A stretch of DNA of 64,000 nucleotides from Planobacterium oryzisoli (GCF_015354315.1 NZ_JADKYY010000004.1:62001-126000); one strand, 5' to 3'. Counted from the first letter of the stretch, positions 25,281 to 34,354 are shown. Program-made: numbers and translations. Notes: generated by a model from the letters alone, not told the origin.

Positions 25281-27209
25281 TTACGTGGCTGATCCCCCCT
25301 CCGGAGATATAATCTGGTGCAGGGCACTCCTCAGGTGCTCCAGCTGCTGCTTTTTCTCGTCTATCTTGGCATAGGTGTCCTTGAGTAAAGGATTGTCTCT
25401 GCTTGGAGAGTTAAAGAATCCAAGATTGTTTTCTAGTGTGGAGATTTCCGCTTCCAGATCCTGAATCTGGTTTTTGATTTTACGGGCCTTATCGGTGAGT
25501 TGGGATTCAGAAAGGTTTTCGTCTTTCAAATCGTATTCACTGGCGTTGTTTAGACGCAGCTTCTCGCGTAGGGTCTTGTTGAATTCGGTATTGATGGAGA
25601 TCTTGTCGCGTGGTACTTTTCCAACGGCATTCCACTGCGCTTTGATCCGTTCAATCTCCTCCATGCTCCCTTCTGAGTTTCCAATGGCTTTCAGGGATTC
25701 CAGCAGCGCTCTCTTGGAGTGGTAGTTTTCTTTCCAATTGTCTCCCGCTCCTTGGGTCTTTTCCCTATGATTGGCAAAGAAGGTATTGCATGCGTCCTTG
25801 AATTCCTCCCATATCTTATTGGCCTGGCTGCGTGGTACATGCCCAATCTGCTTCCATTCCTCTTGTAGTTTCTTATAAAGAGGTACCATGGTATCCCAGT
25901 CCTCTGAATGCATATTGTCGCGCGCCGTCTCTACCAGTTTCTGCTTTTTGCTCAAGTTTTCTACCTGGCTTCCTTTCAGGTTCTTGTAAAAATCGTTCTT
26001 GCTTTGGTTAAAGGACTTAAGAACTTCCTTGAATTCGTTCCAGTTCTGATTAGAGAGTTTTCGAGGGACACTTCCCGTCTTTAAAAAATCCTCACGTAGT
26101 TTTTCCACCGTCTTGATTGCATTTTGCCAGAACTGATGCGAAGCGTTCTTGCCCTCTTCTGAAAAGCCGCGTATTTTTTCTATTATCGCGTTTTTACGCG
26201 TAAGGTTTGCGAACTGCTCCTCTTCCAACGCGGCGGAGAGTTCCGATTTTCTATCATGAATCTGGTTGGAGAGCTCCTTAAACTGCTCCCAAGTCTTCTC
26301 CCTGAACTCCTCGGCTACGGGCTCTGCTTCCTCTTTCCAGAGTTTATGCAGGTACTGCAGTTCATTGAGCGCCTTTTGTACAGGCTCTTCCAATAGCGCC
26401 TTTGCACGCTCGATGATATGCTCGCGTTTCTCTAGGTTATGCTGGTATTCCTGGTGTAGGTATTCCTTGTTTAAATCCAGCATCTGGTAGAACTGGTTCA
26501 GATGGTGGAAATAATTATTGTTTAGAAGTTTGAATTCGGCCTTGGCTACTTGGCCGGCTTCCGACCAGGCTTTCTTAATTTCTCGGATTTCCTTGAAAAA
26601 ATTCGTACCCGGCTCCGATCCTGTATAGAGGTTTTTAAGGCGCTCGATTATATCCTGGCGCTGGGAGAGGTTTTCCTCTTGGCTGGCCTGCTGTTCTTTC
26701 AGGTAGATATCGTGCTTTTCCTTAAAAATACCGCTGAGCCCGGACAGGCGCGCCTGAAGTGGGTGTTCGTAATGAAAGTCACTTTCCATTCCCCCTTCCG
26801 CGATGAAACCCGCTCTTCGGTCGTGGATGTCCTTTACGAGCATGCCCTGTACTTTTTCACGCAGCTGAGAGAATTCCCTGTTTTTTTCTCCCGCATTGGG
26901 AAGATTGATAAGCTGCTCCATCCGGGAAAGGAGTTCTTCGGGTGAAAGTTCCTCCTTGGTTTCAGGGGTAGGGGCATCTTTTAAAGAGGAAAGGGGGGGG
27001 GCTGGAGCCGCATCTGATTCCTTCCGGGTATCGCTACTGTTTTCTGTAGCAGCAGGTTGCTGCTTTACTTCAGCGTTTTCCAAGAGTTCCTCTGCCACTT
27101 CCACTACCGGGCTGTAGGGTTGCTCTGTAGAAGCCTCTCTGGTATCGGGATCGTTTATCAGTTTTTTTTCTTCGTGGTTCTCCTTAGGTACGGACTGCTC
27201 GCTGCTCAT
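25281..27209 (-). CDS. DUF349 repeat protein
   Basis: 642 residues. After an acidic, disordered N-terminus (about 1-85, rich in Glu, Ser, Thr and Pro) come about six helical DUF349 repeats with the pattern W...G.VP....N..W.EF (for example WKQIGHVPRSQANKIWEEF and WNAVGKVPRDKISINTEF), and a C-terminal coiled coil (about 585-630). Function unknown; DUF349 proteins are highly conserved in Bacteroidota. A -7-like TAACTTTA is found at 27223-27230, and a terminator follows. Confidence 0.9.
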   Translation of the reverse strand: MSSEQSVPKENHEEKKLINDPDTREASTEQPYSPVVEVAEELLENAEVKQQPAATENSSDTRKESDAAPAPPLSSLKDAPTPETKEELSPEELLSRMEQLINLPNAGEKNREFSQLREKVQGMLVKDIHDRRAGFIAEGGMESDFHYEHPLQARLSGLSGIFKEKHDIYLKEQQASQEENLSQRQDIIERLKNLYTGSEPGTNFFKEIREIKKAWSEAGQVAKAEFKLLNNNYFHHLNQFYQMLDLNKEYLHQEYQHNLEKREHIIERAKALLEEPVQKALNELQYLHKLWKEEAEPVAEEFREKTWEQFKELSNQIHDRKSELSAALEEEQFANLTRKNAIIEKIRGFSEEGKNASHQFWQNAIKTVEKLREDFLKTGSVPRKLSNQNWNEFKEVLKSFNQSKNDFYKNLKGSQVENLSKKQKLVETARDNMHSEDWDTMVPLYKKLQEEWKQIGHVPRSQANKIWEEFKDACNTFFANHREKTQGAGDNWKENYHSKRALLESLKAIGNSEGSMEEIERIKAQWNAVGKVPRDKISINTEFNKTLREKLRLNNASEYDLKDENLSESQLTDKARKIKNQIQDLEAEISTLENNLGFFNSPSRDNPLLKDTYAKIDEKKQQLEHLRSALHQIISPEGGSAT

Positions 27210-27222
27210 GGCTACTTTATTT

Positions 27223-27230
27223 TAAAGTTA
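27223..27230 (-). promoter_or_regulatory. -7-like element (TAACTTTA) of the DUF349 gene
   Basis: Minus-strand TAACTTTA, one mismatch to consensus, 13 nt before the ATG. Confidence 0.45.
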
Positions 27231-27351
27231 CGGGTCGTTTTCGCTGCACACAGAGAAAATACTCGGGTGCCGGCAATGGTTATTTGCAATAAATATAAAG
27301 AATTTTCTTTTACCGCCAGTAGGAACCGCAATTTTTTACAGAGAATCCCAA

Positions 27352-28080
27352 TTATTCTGCATTCCAGATCTCCCAGGCTTTTTCGGCCTGCTGTTCAAGC
27401 ATGAAGTAGCCGTTCACGCATTTGGCTCCGTGCTCTGCCGCTCGGTCCATAAAGGCCGTAAAGGTGGGGTTGTAAATAAGGTCAATTACCAGATGGTTGG
27501 AACTAAGCGCCTCAAAAGGAAAATCCAGGCAGTCGTTGACCATAGGGAAAGTTCCTACAGGCGTAGTTTGGACAATGAGGGTATGGGTGGAGACCAGCTC
27601 CTTAGGGAGGGTGTGGTAATTTAATTCCAGGCTGCGGGAAACCGTCTCAAACGCAATACCGTGTTTCTTAAGCACGTACTGCACCGCTTTGGAAGCCCCT
27701 CCATTGCCTAGTATTAGGGCATGGGTATGGTGGGGTTTTTTATGAAGAAGCAGGGTCTTTTCAAATCCATAGGCGTCGGTATTGTACCCCACCGCCTTGC
27801 CCTCGCGGATTTTAACGGTATTGACCGCGCCGATTAGGGCCGCCTCACTGGAGACTTCGTCCAGAAGGGGGATAATCTGCTCCTTGTAGGGAATGGTGAC
27901 GTTGAATCCTTTAAGTCGGTCTTCCCTTAAAAGCCCAGGGAGGGATTCCAAGGAATCGATGTCAAAAACCTCATAGGAGTGGTCGTGGAGAAACTGCGTT
28001 TTAAACTTTTCGCTAAAATATTTTTTAGAGAACGAATAACCGATGCCGCGGCCTAGTAAGCCAAATATTTTTTTCTTCAT
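27352..28080 (-). CDS. aroE: Shikimate dehydrogenase
   Basis: 242 residues from the ATG at 28080 (MKKKIFGLLGRGIGYSFSK); an upstream in-frame start at 28107 would include the -7-like element and is rejected. NVTIPYKEQIIPLLDEVS holds the catalytic Lys, YNTDAYGFE the shikimate-binding Asp, LGNGGASKAVQY the NADP-binding loop and VIDLIYNP the late substrate motif. It reduces 3-dehydroshikimate to shikimate in aromatic amino-acid synthesis. It follows the LolC/E-like permease gene by 57 nt. Confidence 0.95.
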   Translation of the reverse strand: MKKKIFGLLGRGIGYSFSKKYFSEKFKTQFLHDHSYEVFDIDSLESLPGLLREDRLKGFNVTIPYKEQIIPLLDEVSSEAALIGAVNTVKIREGKAVGYNTDAYGFEKTLLLHKKPHHTHALILGNGGASKAVQYVLKKHGIAFETVSRSLELNYHTLPKELVSTHTLIVQTTPVGTFPMVNDCLDFPFEALSSNHLVIDLIYNPTFTAFMDRAAEHGAKCVNGYFMLEQQAEKAWEIWNAE

Positions 28081-28088
28081 AGCTAGAG

Positions 28089-28096
28089 TAAAGGTA
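28089..28096 (-). promoter_or_regulatory. -7-like element (TACCTTTA) of aroE
   Basis: Minus-strand TACCTTTA, same variant as at 22378; ends 8 nt before the aroE ATG. Confidence 0.4.
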
Positions 28097-28137
28097 CGAA
28101 ATTGCACCTTGTGTGCCGGGCTGATATCGCTCAGTTT

Positions 28138-29343
28138 CTACTTCTTCCAGATAAGGGAGCGGTTGATCTTGGAAAAAGCCCACGATACGGTAATTCCAAA
28201 GAGGAGGGCGACTCCCGAGACTATGAAGTAATTTTCCAAAGTGATCCGCACCGGAAAGGCCAGTTCGATTCCCGCCTTGAAATACCCGGTCTGCAGCTGT
28301 AGGTAGCACATTAAGGTTCCTATTAGAAGACCCGACACAATACCAAAAAGGGTAATGAGAAGACCCGTGTAGAAGTAGGTCCTACGAAGGTGCTCCAAAG
28401 GTAGCCCAAGGGAAATTAGCGAGCGCGCCTGCTCTTTTTTATCGAGTTGCAAAATGATGATGGCCCCTGCCAGATTAAAGGTAGTGATGCAGATCACCAG
28501 GGAAAAAATCAGATAGATCATCAGCTTCTCGGTATTGATCATCTTCCAGAAGGCGGCATTTTCTTCTTTCTTGGTTTTTATCTGGTACGAAGAACCCAAA
28601 GATTTTTCGAGCTCGGATTTGATATTATCGGCCTTTAAGGGATCTTTGAGTTTTACGACAATCTTATAGGCAGTATCCCCGGAAAGTCCCAAAAGGTCCT
28701 GCCCTAGTTTTATGGAGGAAATGATGTAGTTGTTAAGCTGGTCGTTTCCAGGAAAAACGCCCGTAACCTGAATCTCCCGCTTGATGAAGATGTCGTCCTC
28801 GGTAGTGATAAGGCCGGTGCCCGGTTTAGGCATGTAGAGTAGGGCTGGATTGGGACTCTCTCCCACAGGAATCGAAAGTCGGTTGTCCAGGCTGTTTTCC
28901 ATAATCACCTGCGTGGGATCCGAAGTGTCGGGGTACGCTCCAAAGAATATGTTTTTGTCTACGGGGTTGACCAGGGTATAGGTGCTGTCCACGGCGCGTA
29001 GGTAGGCGATTTCCCCAACGCCATTATAGTTCAGATATACTTTTTCTTCAATAAGTCTTGAGTAGTGCGCCACTTCCGGGTGCTTGCGCACGGTTTCGGT
29101 GGCTAATTTAGCATTCTTAAGCTGTTTTTGGTTTTTACTTGAAATGGTAAGGTCCGCATGGAGATTGGATATCATCTCCTTGTTGAGGTCTTCCAGGCCC
29201 GTAAAGACCGAAACGATAATGAACATACTGGCTACCGCCGTCATCATGGCAAAGGCCGCCAGCCACGTAATGAACGTAACGGCAGTAGATCCCTTTCTGG
29301 CGATAAGGTATCGGGTGGCGATATAGAATGCAGTATTTCTCAA
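28138..29343 (-). CDS. FtsX-like ABC transporter permease (LolC/LolE type)
   Basis: 401 residues with the FtsX/MacB layout: first membrane helix (about residues 20-45), a large periplasmic domain (about 45-270), then three membrane helices (about 275-300, 325-350, 370-395). The N-terminus FYIATRYLIARKGSTAVTFITW is typical of LolC/E-like permeases of Bacteroidota. By homology it would work with a LolD-type ATPase in lipoprotein release to the outer membrane; no ATPase gene is adjacent, as is usual in this phylum. Cotranscribed with rbfA (15-nt gap). Confidence 0.85.
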   Translation of the reverse strand: MRNTAFYIATRYLIARKGSTAVTFITWLAAFAMMTAVASMFIIVSVFTGLEDLNKEMISNLHADLTISSKNQKQLKNAKLATETVRKHPEVAHYSRLIEEKVYLNYNGVGEIAYLRAVDSTYTLVNPVDKNIFFGAYPDTSDPTQVIMENSLDNRLSIPVGESPNPALLYMPKPGTGLITTEDDIFIKREIQVTGVFPGNDQLNNYIISSIKLGQDLLGLSGDTAYKIVVKLKDPLKADNIKSELEKSLGSSYQIKTKKEENAAFWKMINTEKLMIYLIFSLVICITTFNLAGAIIILQLDKKEQARSLISLGLPLEHLRRTYFYTGLLITLFGIVSGLLIGTLMCYLQLQTGYFKAGIELAFPVRITLENYFIVSGVALLFGITVSWAFSKINRSLIWKK

Positions 29344-29358
29344 AGGGCAGTACCGGAT

Positions 29359-29721
29359 TTATAGAATGGGATTATCTCCCTCACCGCGAAGTTCTTTCTC
29401 TACGCGCTCGGCATCGTCCAGGGTGGTGTCTAGGTAGAAGTTAAGTTCCGGGATGATGCGTACCTGTTTGCCCATCTGCTGTCCCAAGAAGTTACGGTAT
29501 TGGGATTTGTTCTCTTCAATTTCTTTCATAACAGGCGCTCTGAACTCCTGAGGAAATACGCTCAGGTAGATTTTCGCAACACTCAGGTCCGCAGAGATCT
29601 TCACATCCGATACACTTACCAAAATGCTCTGGGCACTTTCCTTGGACTGCTTGCGAAAAAGTTCTGCAAGGTCCTGTTGTATGATTTGGGCGACTTTTCT
29701 TTGTCTGTTACTTTCGTTCAT
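29359..29721 (-). CDS. rbfA: 30S ribosome-binding factor RbfA
   Basis: 120 residues from the ATG at 29721 (MNESNRQRKVAQIIQQDLAE). A longer frame to 29814 is rejected because the -7 element TAAATTTG at 29727-29734 lies within it. The KH-like fold is suggested by VSVSDVKISADLSVAKIYLS and the late IIPELNFYLDTTLDDAERVE. RbfA binds the 30S subunit during 16S rRNA maturation and cold adaptation. Only 5 nt separate the -7 element from the ATG, so the mRNA may be leaderless. Confidence 0.93.
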   Translation of the reverse strand: MNESNRQRKVAQIIQQDLAELFRKQSKESAQSILVSVSDVKISADLSVAKIYLSVFPQEFRAPVMKEIEENKSQYRNFLGQQMGKQVRIIPELNFYLDTTLDDAERVEKELRGEGDNPIL

Positions 29722-29726
29722 AGGGG

Positions 29727-29734
29727 CAAATTTA
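29727..29734 (-). promoter_or_regulatory. -7 promoter element (TAAATTTG) of rbfA
   Basis: Minus-strand exact consensus, 5 nt (CCCCT) before the rbfA ATG. Confidence 0.65.
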
Positions 29735-29812
29735 CTATTTTTGTTTGAATCGCTGCTACCCATTAAGACCGGGACTACGGGAAGGGGTTTGCAAAAAAAA
29801 TGAAAGACAGAC

Positions 29813-30214
29813 ATGAAACTCGAACATATTGGAATTGCGGTTAAATCACTCGAAGAGTCTGACCGGCTTTTTTCCAGGCTCCTAGGTAAAGCGAACTACA
29901 AACACGAAACCGTAGAAAGGGAAGGAGTCACCACGTCCTTTTACGCCGTTGGAGAAAGCAAGGTGGAGCTTTTGGAATCTTCCACTTCTGAGGGTGTGAT
30001 CGGGCGCTATATTGAAAAGCGTGGAGAGGGCGTGCACCATCTGGCCTTCTTGGTTGAAGACCTTGAAACAGAAATTGAGCGCCTCCAGGCCGAAGGGTTT
30101 TCCTTTCTTTCCACCACTCCCAAGGAAGGAGCCGACGGCAAACTTATTGTTTTTCTGCACCCTAAGACCACTGGGGGCGTACTAGTGGAATTATGTCAAG
30201 AAAAAAGGGGCTAA
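29813..30214 (+). CDS. mce: Methylmalonyl-CoA epimerase (VOC family)
   Basis: 133 residues. Two beta-alpha-beta-beta-beta modules of the vicinal oxygen chelate fold; metal ligands are seen in LEHIGIAVKSLEES (His), RGEGVHHLAFLVEDL (His) and VLVELCQE (Glu). It interconverts the R and S forms of methylmalonyl-CoA in propionate or branched-chain metabolism. Divergent from rbfA and 61 nt upstream of the tRNA gene. Assignment within the VOC family rests on overall similarity. Confidence 0.88.
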   Translation: MKLEHIGIAVKSLEESDRLFSRLLGKANYKHETVEREGVTTSFYAVGESKVELLESSTSEGVIGRYIEKRGEGVHHLAFLVEDLETEIERLQAEGFSFLSTTPKEGADGKLIVFLHPKTTGGVLVELCQEKRG

Positions 30215-30241
30215 TTGCTTTTTTATTATTAAAAAATAATT

Positions 30242-30249
30242 TACTTTTG
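30242..30249 (+). promoter_or_regulatory. -7 promoter element (TACTTTTG) of the tRNA gene
   Basis: TACTTTTG, exact TAnnTTTG, 26 nt upstream of the mature tRNA 5' end. Confidence 0.65.
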
Positions 30250-30275
30250 CACACCAATTCGAACGAAAGTTCGTC

Positions 30276-30349
30276 GGTCCTATAGCTCAGTTGGTTAGAG
30301 CACCTGACTCATAATCAGGTGGTCCCTGGTTCGAGCCCAGGTGGGACCA
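30276..30349 (+). tRNA. tRNA with CAT anticodon (elongator Met, or Ile2 with lysidine)
   Basis: 74-nt cloverleaf. Acceptor stem GGTCCTA pairs with TGGGACC, discriminator A at 30349; D arm AGCTCAGTTGGTTAGAGC; anticodon stem CCTGA/TCAGG with loop CTCATAA and anticodon CAT at 30310-30312; T arm with GGTTCGAGCC. CCA is not encoded. The CTCATAA loop occurs in both elongator tRNA-Met and the lysidine-modified tRNA-Ile2, so the charge cannot be settled by eye; it lacks the unpaired 1-72 position of initiator tRNA. Confidence 0.95.
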
Positions 30350-30363
30350 CTACTAAAAATGAG

Positions 30364-30393
30364 ACACTTACAGAAATGTAGGTGTTTTTTTAT
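30364..30393 (+). terminator. Terminator after the tRNA gene
   Basis: ACACTTACA (30364-30372) / TGTAGGTGT (30377-30385), 4-nt GAAA loop, one G-T pair, then seven T. Confidence 0.85.
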
Positions 30394-30517
30394 TGCCATC
30401 TATTTCTTGGGTCTCACATAGGTCTAACATTTCAACGCTCACATAGTTTGCTTTTCATAATTTTTCATATTTGCATTCTATTGTAAATTAAATATCAATG
30501 GATAAATATTTACTTGA

Positions 30518-30727
30518 ATCGCGCACGATTATTTATGTATATGTTTATTGGCAGGGATTAGAAGAATTAGCAAAAAGTGTGGGTTTGTATTTTCGACTCG
30601 CATCCATAGAATGAATCATATCACCGATGAGGTGACTGAGGCAGTTAAATTTGGGAAGGCAGTGGCAAAACAAATTGGAATTTCCCGAGCGGATAGAGAA
30701 CTAATGGCCAGTGCCTTTATAGTGTAG
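30518..30727 (+). pseudogene. Possible decayed C-terminal remnant of a HipA-like gene
   Basis: The 423 bases between the tRNA terminator and 30817 hold no intact gene. One frame open from 30518 to the TAG at 30725-30727 encodes HITDEVTEAVKFGKAVAKQI followed by GISRADRELMASAF, which resembles the last helices of HipA-type kinase toxins of Bacteroidota (pattern ..IGIS..E.ELM..AF). A second overlapping frame (30498-30614) starts with ATG but ends after 38 codons, consistent with a frameshifted ruin. Identification is by eye on a short stretch and tentative. Confidence 0.3.
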
Positions 30728-30816
30728 GATCAGGCATTTAAGTTTTTTGAGATTAGTTCCCTTTCCATCAGAACTCGGGCATAGAGAACTTTTCTCTATG
30801 ATAGATTACTGTTTAT

Positions 30817-32055
30817 TTACACAGAAGATACTAGGGGTACTGTCTTGTTTGCCTTCTTACCGTAGTTCCTTCCATACCAGACTAAAAAGCCTGTTACCGG
30901 TAGTGAAGCGCAGGCAAGGGAGCTAATAAAGGCCAGGATTTTTCCCCAAATTCCCAGTATAGCACCCACATGGATGTCGTAATTGGCAGCAACTACTTTT
31001 TCTCCAAAGTTCTTTTCATCATGATTGTAGGTTTTTAGTAGTTCTCCAGAGTTCTCATCGATGATTACCGCATGGTTCTTGTGGTAGGAATAGGGTAGTT
31101 GCTTGACAAACACATAGAGATTGTGGTGCTCGTGCTCGTCCATATGCTCGTATCCCAAATCAAAGGTGTATCCGTACGCATTGGGATGTAGCTGCTCGGT
31201 AATGGCAATCGCCTTATCGTATACGCCATCGGTTTTCGCACTTAAGGGAGCCTTGTTATGGATGGCTTCCAGATCCGTAAATGTGGTCTTTCCTCCAGAA
31301 AAGACAAAATACACTAGACCCTGTACAAAAAGGAAGGAATAAAAGAGTCCTGTAATGGTTACAATAACGGCTAGAAAAGAGGCGTAGAATCCAACGATGG
31401 TATGCAGATCGTAATTGCGCCGTCTCCAAGACCGTATGTTTTTCCATTGGAACCAGAAGCGCTGCTTGCTGGCTTTACGGTTTTTAGGCCACCAAAGAAT
31501 AATGCCGGATAGTACCATGACAAGAAAAAGTATGGTGGGTATGCCCACGATGTATTTTCCCCAATCCGAATTTAGAAGAAATCCCCAATGGATGTATTTT
31601 ACAATATTAAAAAACGAGTTTTTCTGGTCGTAACTTCCCACGATTTGCCCCGTGTAGGGATTCACATAGTAGGTCATAAAGACCGGGAATTCATCGAAAT
31701 AATGCCAAGCATTCACATCGCGTTCGTAGTAGTTGAATCGGTAGGTCTTGGTTTTGTCCAAGGGAATTTCCACCCAGTGGGGTAGGTATTTCTGTCCGCT
31801 TTGGGCATGAACCCTTCGTTCCATCTCTTTGATGGGAAGGATCGTCTTCTGCTCTATATTGGGTTCATGGTGCTCATAGTACTCCGAGAGCATCAGGTTC
31901 TCTACTTCAGCTTTAAAGGCATAGAGGGCGCCCGTGATGGATACCAAAAATACAATGGCGCCAATGGTAAGGCCCACATACAGATGGATCTTTCCCACGG
32001 CTTTTTTAAATAAAGACTTCTTTTTACTTTTTGCTTTTACGTGGTGGTGTTTCAT
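30817..32055 (-). CDS. PepSY-associated membrane protein (putative ferric-siderophore reductase type)
   Basis: 412 residues from the ATG at 32055 (MKHHHVKAKSKKKS); 3 codons upstream another ATG at 32064 is possible. Four membrane helices: about residues 26-48, 150-175, 205-235 and 355-385, with two periplasmic PepSY-type regions between them. KIHLYVGLTIGAIVFLVSIT is the typical first helix, and His residues occur in membrane segments (YIHWGF, NYDLHTIVGFYA), as in PepSY_TM proteins believed to reduce ferric iron from siderophores. It is 68 nt downstream of the receptor gene and probably in the same operon. Confidence 0.85.
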   Translation of the reverse strand: MKHHHVKAKSKKKSLFKKAVGKIHLYVGLTIGAIVFLVSITGALYAFKAEVENLMLSEYYEHHEPNIEQKTILPIKEMERRVHAQSGQKYLPHWVEIPLDKTKTYRFNYYERDVNAWHYFDEFPVFMTYYVNPYTGQIVGSYDQKNSFFNIVKYIHWGFLLNSDWGKYIVGIPTILFLVMVLSGIILWWPKNRKASKQRFWFQWKNIRSWRRRNYDLHTIVGFYASFLAVIVTITGLFYSFLFVQGLVYFVFSGGKTTFTDLEAIHNKAPLSAKTDGVYDKAIAITEQLHPNAYGYTFDLGYEHMDEHEHHNLYVFVKQLPYSYHKNHAVIIDENSGELLKTYNHDEKNFGEKVVAANYDIHVGAILGIWGKILAFISSLACASLPVTGFLVWYGRNYGKKANKTVPLVSSV

Positions 32056-32122
32056 AAAATACAAGGTATTAAGGCGGCGTTTAATCGTTTTACGAAAGAA
32101 TTTTTCACCGCCTGGATTGGTC

Positions 32123-34294
32123 TTAGAATTTATAAGTGAAACTTAAAGCCCCGTTACGAAGTTTCTGCGGATTGGCCGTGGTGTACCCGATCCAGTGTTT
32201 TTCGTTTGTAAAATTATTCACACTTAGTCCTATGCGGTAGCGCTCTTGGTCGTAGAAAGCATTGGCGTTAAGTACCAGGTAACTTGGAAGCTCGAACTGC
32301 GCAGTAGTGGTATTGAATATACGGTTTGCACTGGCGTAGTTTCCTCCAATGCCCATGCCTAGTCCCTTAAGCCTGCCGTCCAGGAACTGGTAGTTGGCGC
32401 TGAAGTTTGCCAGCCATGGGGAAGATGCGGTGTTGGGTCTGCGGTTTAAAATAGTCTCGTCCGCCGTGTCTTTGTAGCGGGAATCGTTGTAGGATAAACC
32501 GGCTATCACTGAGAATCCTTTAACCAGGTACGCATTAAGCTCCAGTTCTACGCCCTTACTTTCCAGGGTGGCCATCTGGTCTTGGATGGCAAGGTTCGAA
32601 GAGGTATACCCTACCGTCTGGAGTGAATTGCGTACATCAATGTCGTAGTAGCTTACCGTAGCATTAAGCCTGCCCTGGAGAAGATTCGTTTTTAATCCGG
32701 CTTCAAATTGATTGGCCGTCTCGGGATCGGAAAGTACAAGGGTTTCGCTGGCATCGGAAATATAGTATCCGTTACTCTTGAAACTGTTTTGGTAGTTTCC
32801 AAAAACCGAGAATTTCTCAGGTATTACTTCGTATACCAAGCCCAACTTGGGAGATAAAGCCGACTGATTGTAAGAGGCCACCGGAGTGCCTATAACACCT
32901 CCCTTGAAGTCGTTGCTTTCAAAGCGTAGTGCTGCCATTACTTTAAGCTGTTCAGTCACGCTCAGTACATCGGAAACGTAGGCGCTGTAGGTATCCTTGA
33001 TGGACTGCATCGGGTAAGATCCGTAGGCTCCGGACTCGTAGAAATTTGCAAGGGTTTCTTTGTTGAACCCGGAATAGTCCGCTCCACTTAGTGGCACGAA
33101 ATCAATAATTCCGTACACGAAGAGTTGGTCGCTATTACTGCGCATATAGTCTGCACCTACCAGCACGCGGTTGCGCATAGAGCCAATTGGAAAATCTAAA
33201 TTGAAGTTTTGTTGGATCTGAAAGATCTTTTGTTTGCTGTCCCGCGTACTTTGGTCTCCGCGGTAGAGTCCCAGTGGTGTTTGGTCCGGAGTATAGCTTT
33301 CTGTAGTGATATAGAAGTACGGATTGTATCCGTCGGAGTAGCTATAGGATGAACTTACAAGGGTTGTAGACTTTACTTTTTCTGAGATACGGTAGTTAAT
33401 CTGCCCAATGAGATTTCTGCTGCGCCCCGTATTATAGAGTCCTTCACTTATGTAGGACTCGTTATAATTCAGACCTAATTTTTCAATGTCGTACATGTCC
33501 TTATATCCGTACAGGGACGGGGAGAATATAAAAAAAAGGTTTTGTTCGGCCTGTGTGCGGCTTTCAAAACCTTCGTAGTCCAAGAGGACATTAAGTTTGT
33601 CGCTAACGTTCCAAAGCAGGCTTGGAGCAAAGGCGTAGTAGTGGCTTTTGGCAGCAGCATTCTGAAAACTACTCTCCGTGGTATAGGCTGTGTTTAGGCG
33701 AAGCAGCAGAGACCTACTTCTATTAAGAGGTACATTCACATCACTTTGGACGCGTGCAAAATCATTTGAGCCTCCGGCAAGCGAGACCGATCCCTGGAAA
33801 TGGTCCAGTGGTTTTTTTGTAATACGATTGATAAGCCCTCCATAGGAAGCACCGTTGCTTCCGTATAGGGTGGCGGAAGGCCCCTTGAGCACTTCGACTT
33901 TTTCTATGTTGATCGCATCTATAGTAGAGGATACAGGAGATACCATTCCATTACGCATGGAATTGGAAGCTATGAATCCCCGAAGGTTCACATACGAGCC
34001 CCCATCGCCGGAGCGGTGTGTAGCGTTCCACATTTTCTGAAGTCCCGTAACGTTGCGTAGGGCCTCATCCACAGTGAAAAGATTTTGGTTTTCCAAAACC
34101 GTTTTATCTACCGAGGAATAGACCTGTGGGTTCTCGATAAACTTAAGGGGCATTTTGTGCGAAGACTCGGTGTCTTTCTTTACAATGGTGTTTAGTATGA
34201 CTGCATCAATGGTATTTTCCTTGATGGAATCGGTAGTTTGTGCGCTTAGAAGTGCAGCGCCTAGAAGCCCTAAAAGGACAGTGGATTTTCTCAT
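32123..34294 (-). CDS. TonB-dependent siderophore receptor
   Basis: 723 residues. A signal peptide (residues 1-18, ALLSAQ) is followed by a plug domain with VDEALRNVTGLQ, GSYVNLRGF and INIEKVEVLKGPSATLYGS, then a 22-strand barrel ending in the aromatic terminal strand LSFTYKF. The closest type is the FhuA/FecA-like ferric siderophore receptor; the exact ligand cannot be told. The promoter has an overlapping inverted repeat that may be a Fur site, and the PepSY reductase gene follows, which supports an iron-uptake role. Confidence 0.92.
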   Translation of the reverse strand: MRKSTVLLGLLGAALLSAQTTDSIKENTIDAVILNTIVKKDTESSHKMPLKFIENPQVYSSVDKTVLENQNLFTVDEALRNVTGLQKMWNATHRSGDGGSYVNLRGFIASNSMRNGMVSPVSSTIDAINIEKVEVLKGPSATLYGSNGASYGGLINRITKKPLDHFQGSVSLAGGSNDFARVQSDVNVPLNRSRSLLLRLNTAYTTESSFQNAAAKSHYYAFAPSLLWNVSDKLNVLLDYEGFESRTQAEQNLFFIFSPSLYGYKDMYDIEKLGLNYNESYISEGLYNTGRSRNLIGQINYRISEKVKSTTLVSSSYSYSDGYNPYFYITTESYTPDQTPLGLYRGDQSTRDSKQKIFQIQQNFNLDFPIGSMRNRVLVGADYMRSNSDQLFVYGIIDFVPLSGADYSGFNKETLANFYESGAYGSYPMQSIKDTYSAYVSDVLSVTEQLKVMAALRFESNDFKGGVIGTPVASYNQSALSPKLGLVYEVIPEKFSVFGNYQNSFKSNGYYISDASETLVLSDPETANQFEAGLKTNLLQGRLNATVSYYDIDVRNSLQTVGYTSSNLAIQDQMATLESKGVELELNAYLVKGFSVIAGLSYNDSRYKDTADETILNRRPNTASSPWLANFSANYQFLDGRLKGLGMGIGGNYASANRIFNTTTAQFELPSYLVLNANAFYDQERYRIGLSVNNFTNEKHWIGYTTANPQKLRNGALSFTYKF

Positions 34295-34324
34295 AGTTAT
34301 TTAGAACAATTATAAACAATGACG

Positions 34325-34332
34325 CAAATGTA
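34325..34332 (-). promoter_or_regulatory. -7 promoter element (TACATTTG) of the siderophore receptor operon
   Basis: Minus-strand TACATTTG, exact TAnnTTTG, 30 nt before the receptor ATG at 34294. Confidence 0.6.
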
Positions 34333-34335
34333 ATT

Positions 34336-34354
34336 ATTTATATTAATTCTAAAT
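34336..34354 (-). promoter_or_regulatory. Candidate Fur-type operator
   Basis: A 19-bp AT-rich imperfect palindrome (ATTTATATTAATTCTAAAT on the plus strand; about 14 of 18 positions symmetric) lying directly upstream of the -7 element, in the spacer where a repressor would block RNA polymerase. The position and gene function suggest Fur; the match is not proof, as the region is AT-rich overall. Confidence 0.4.
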
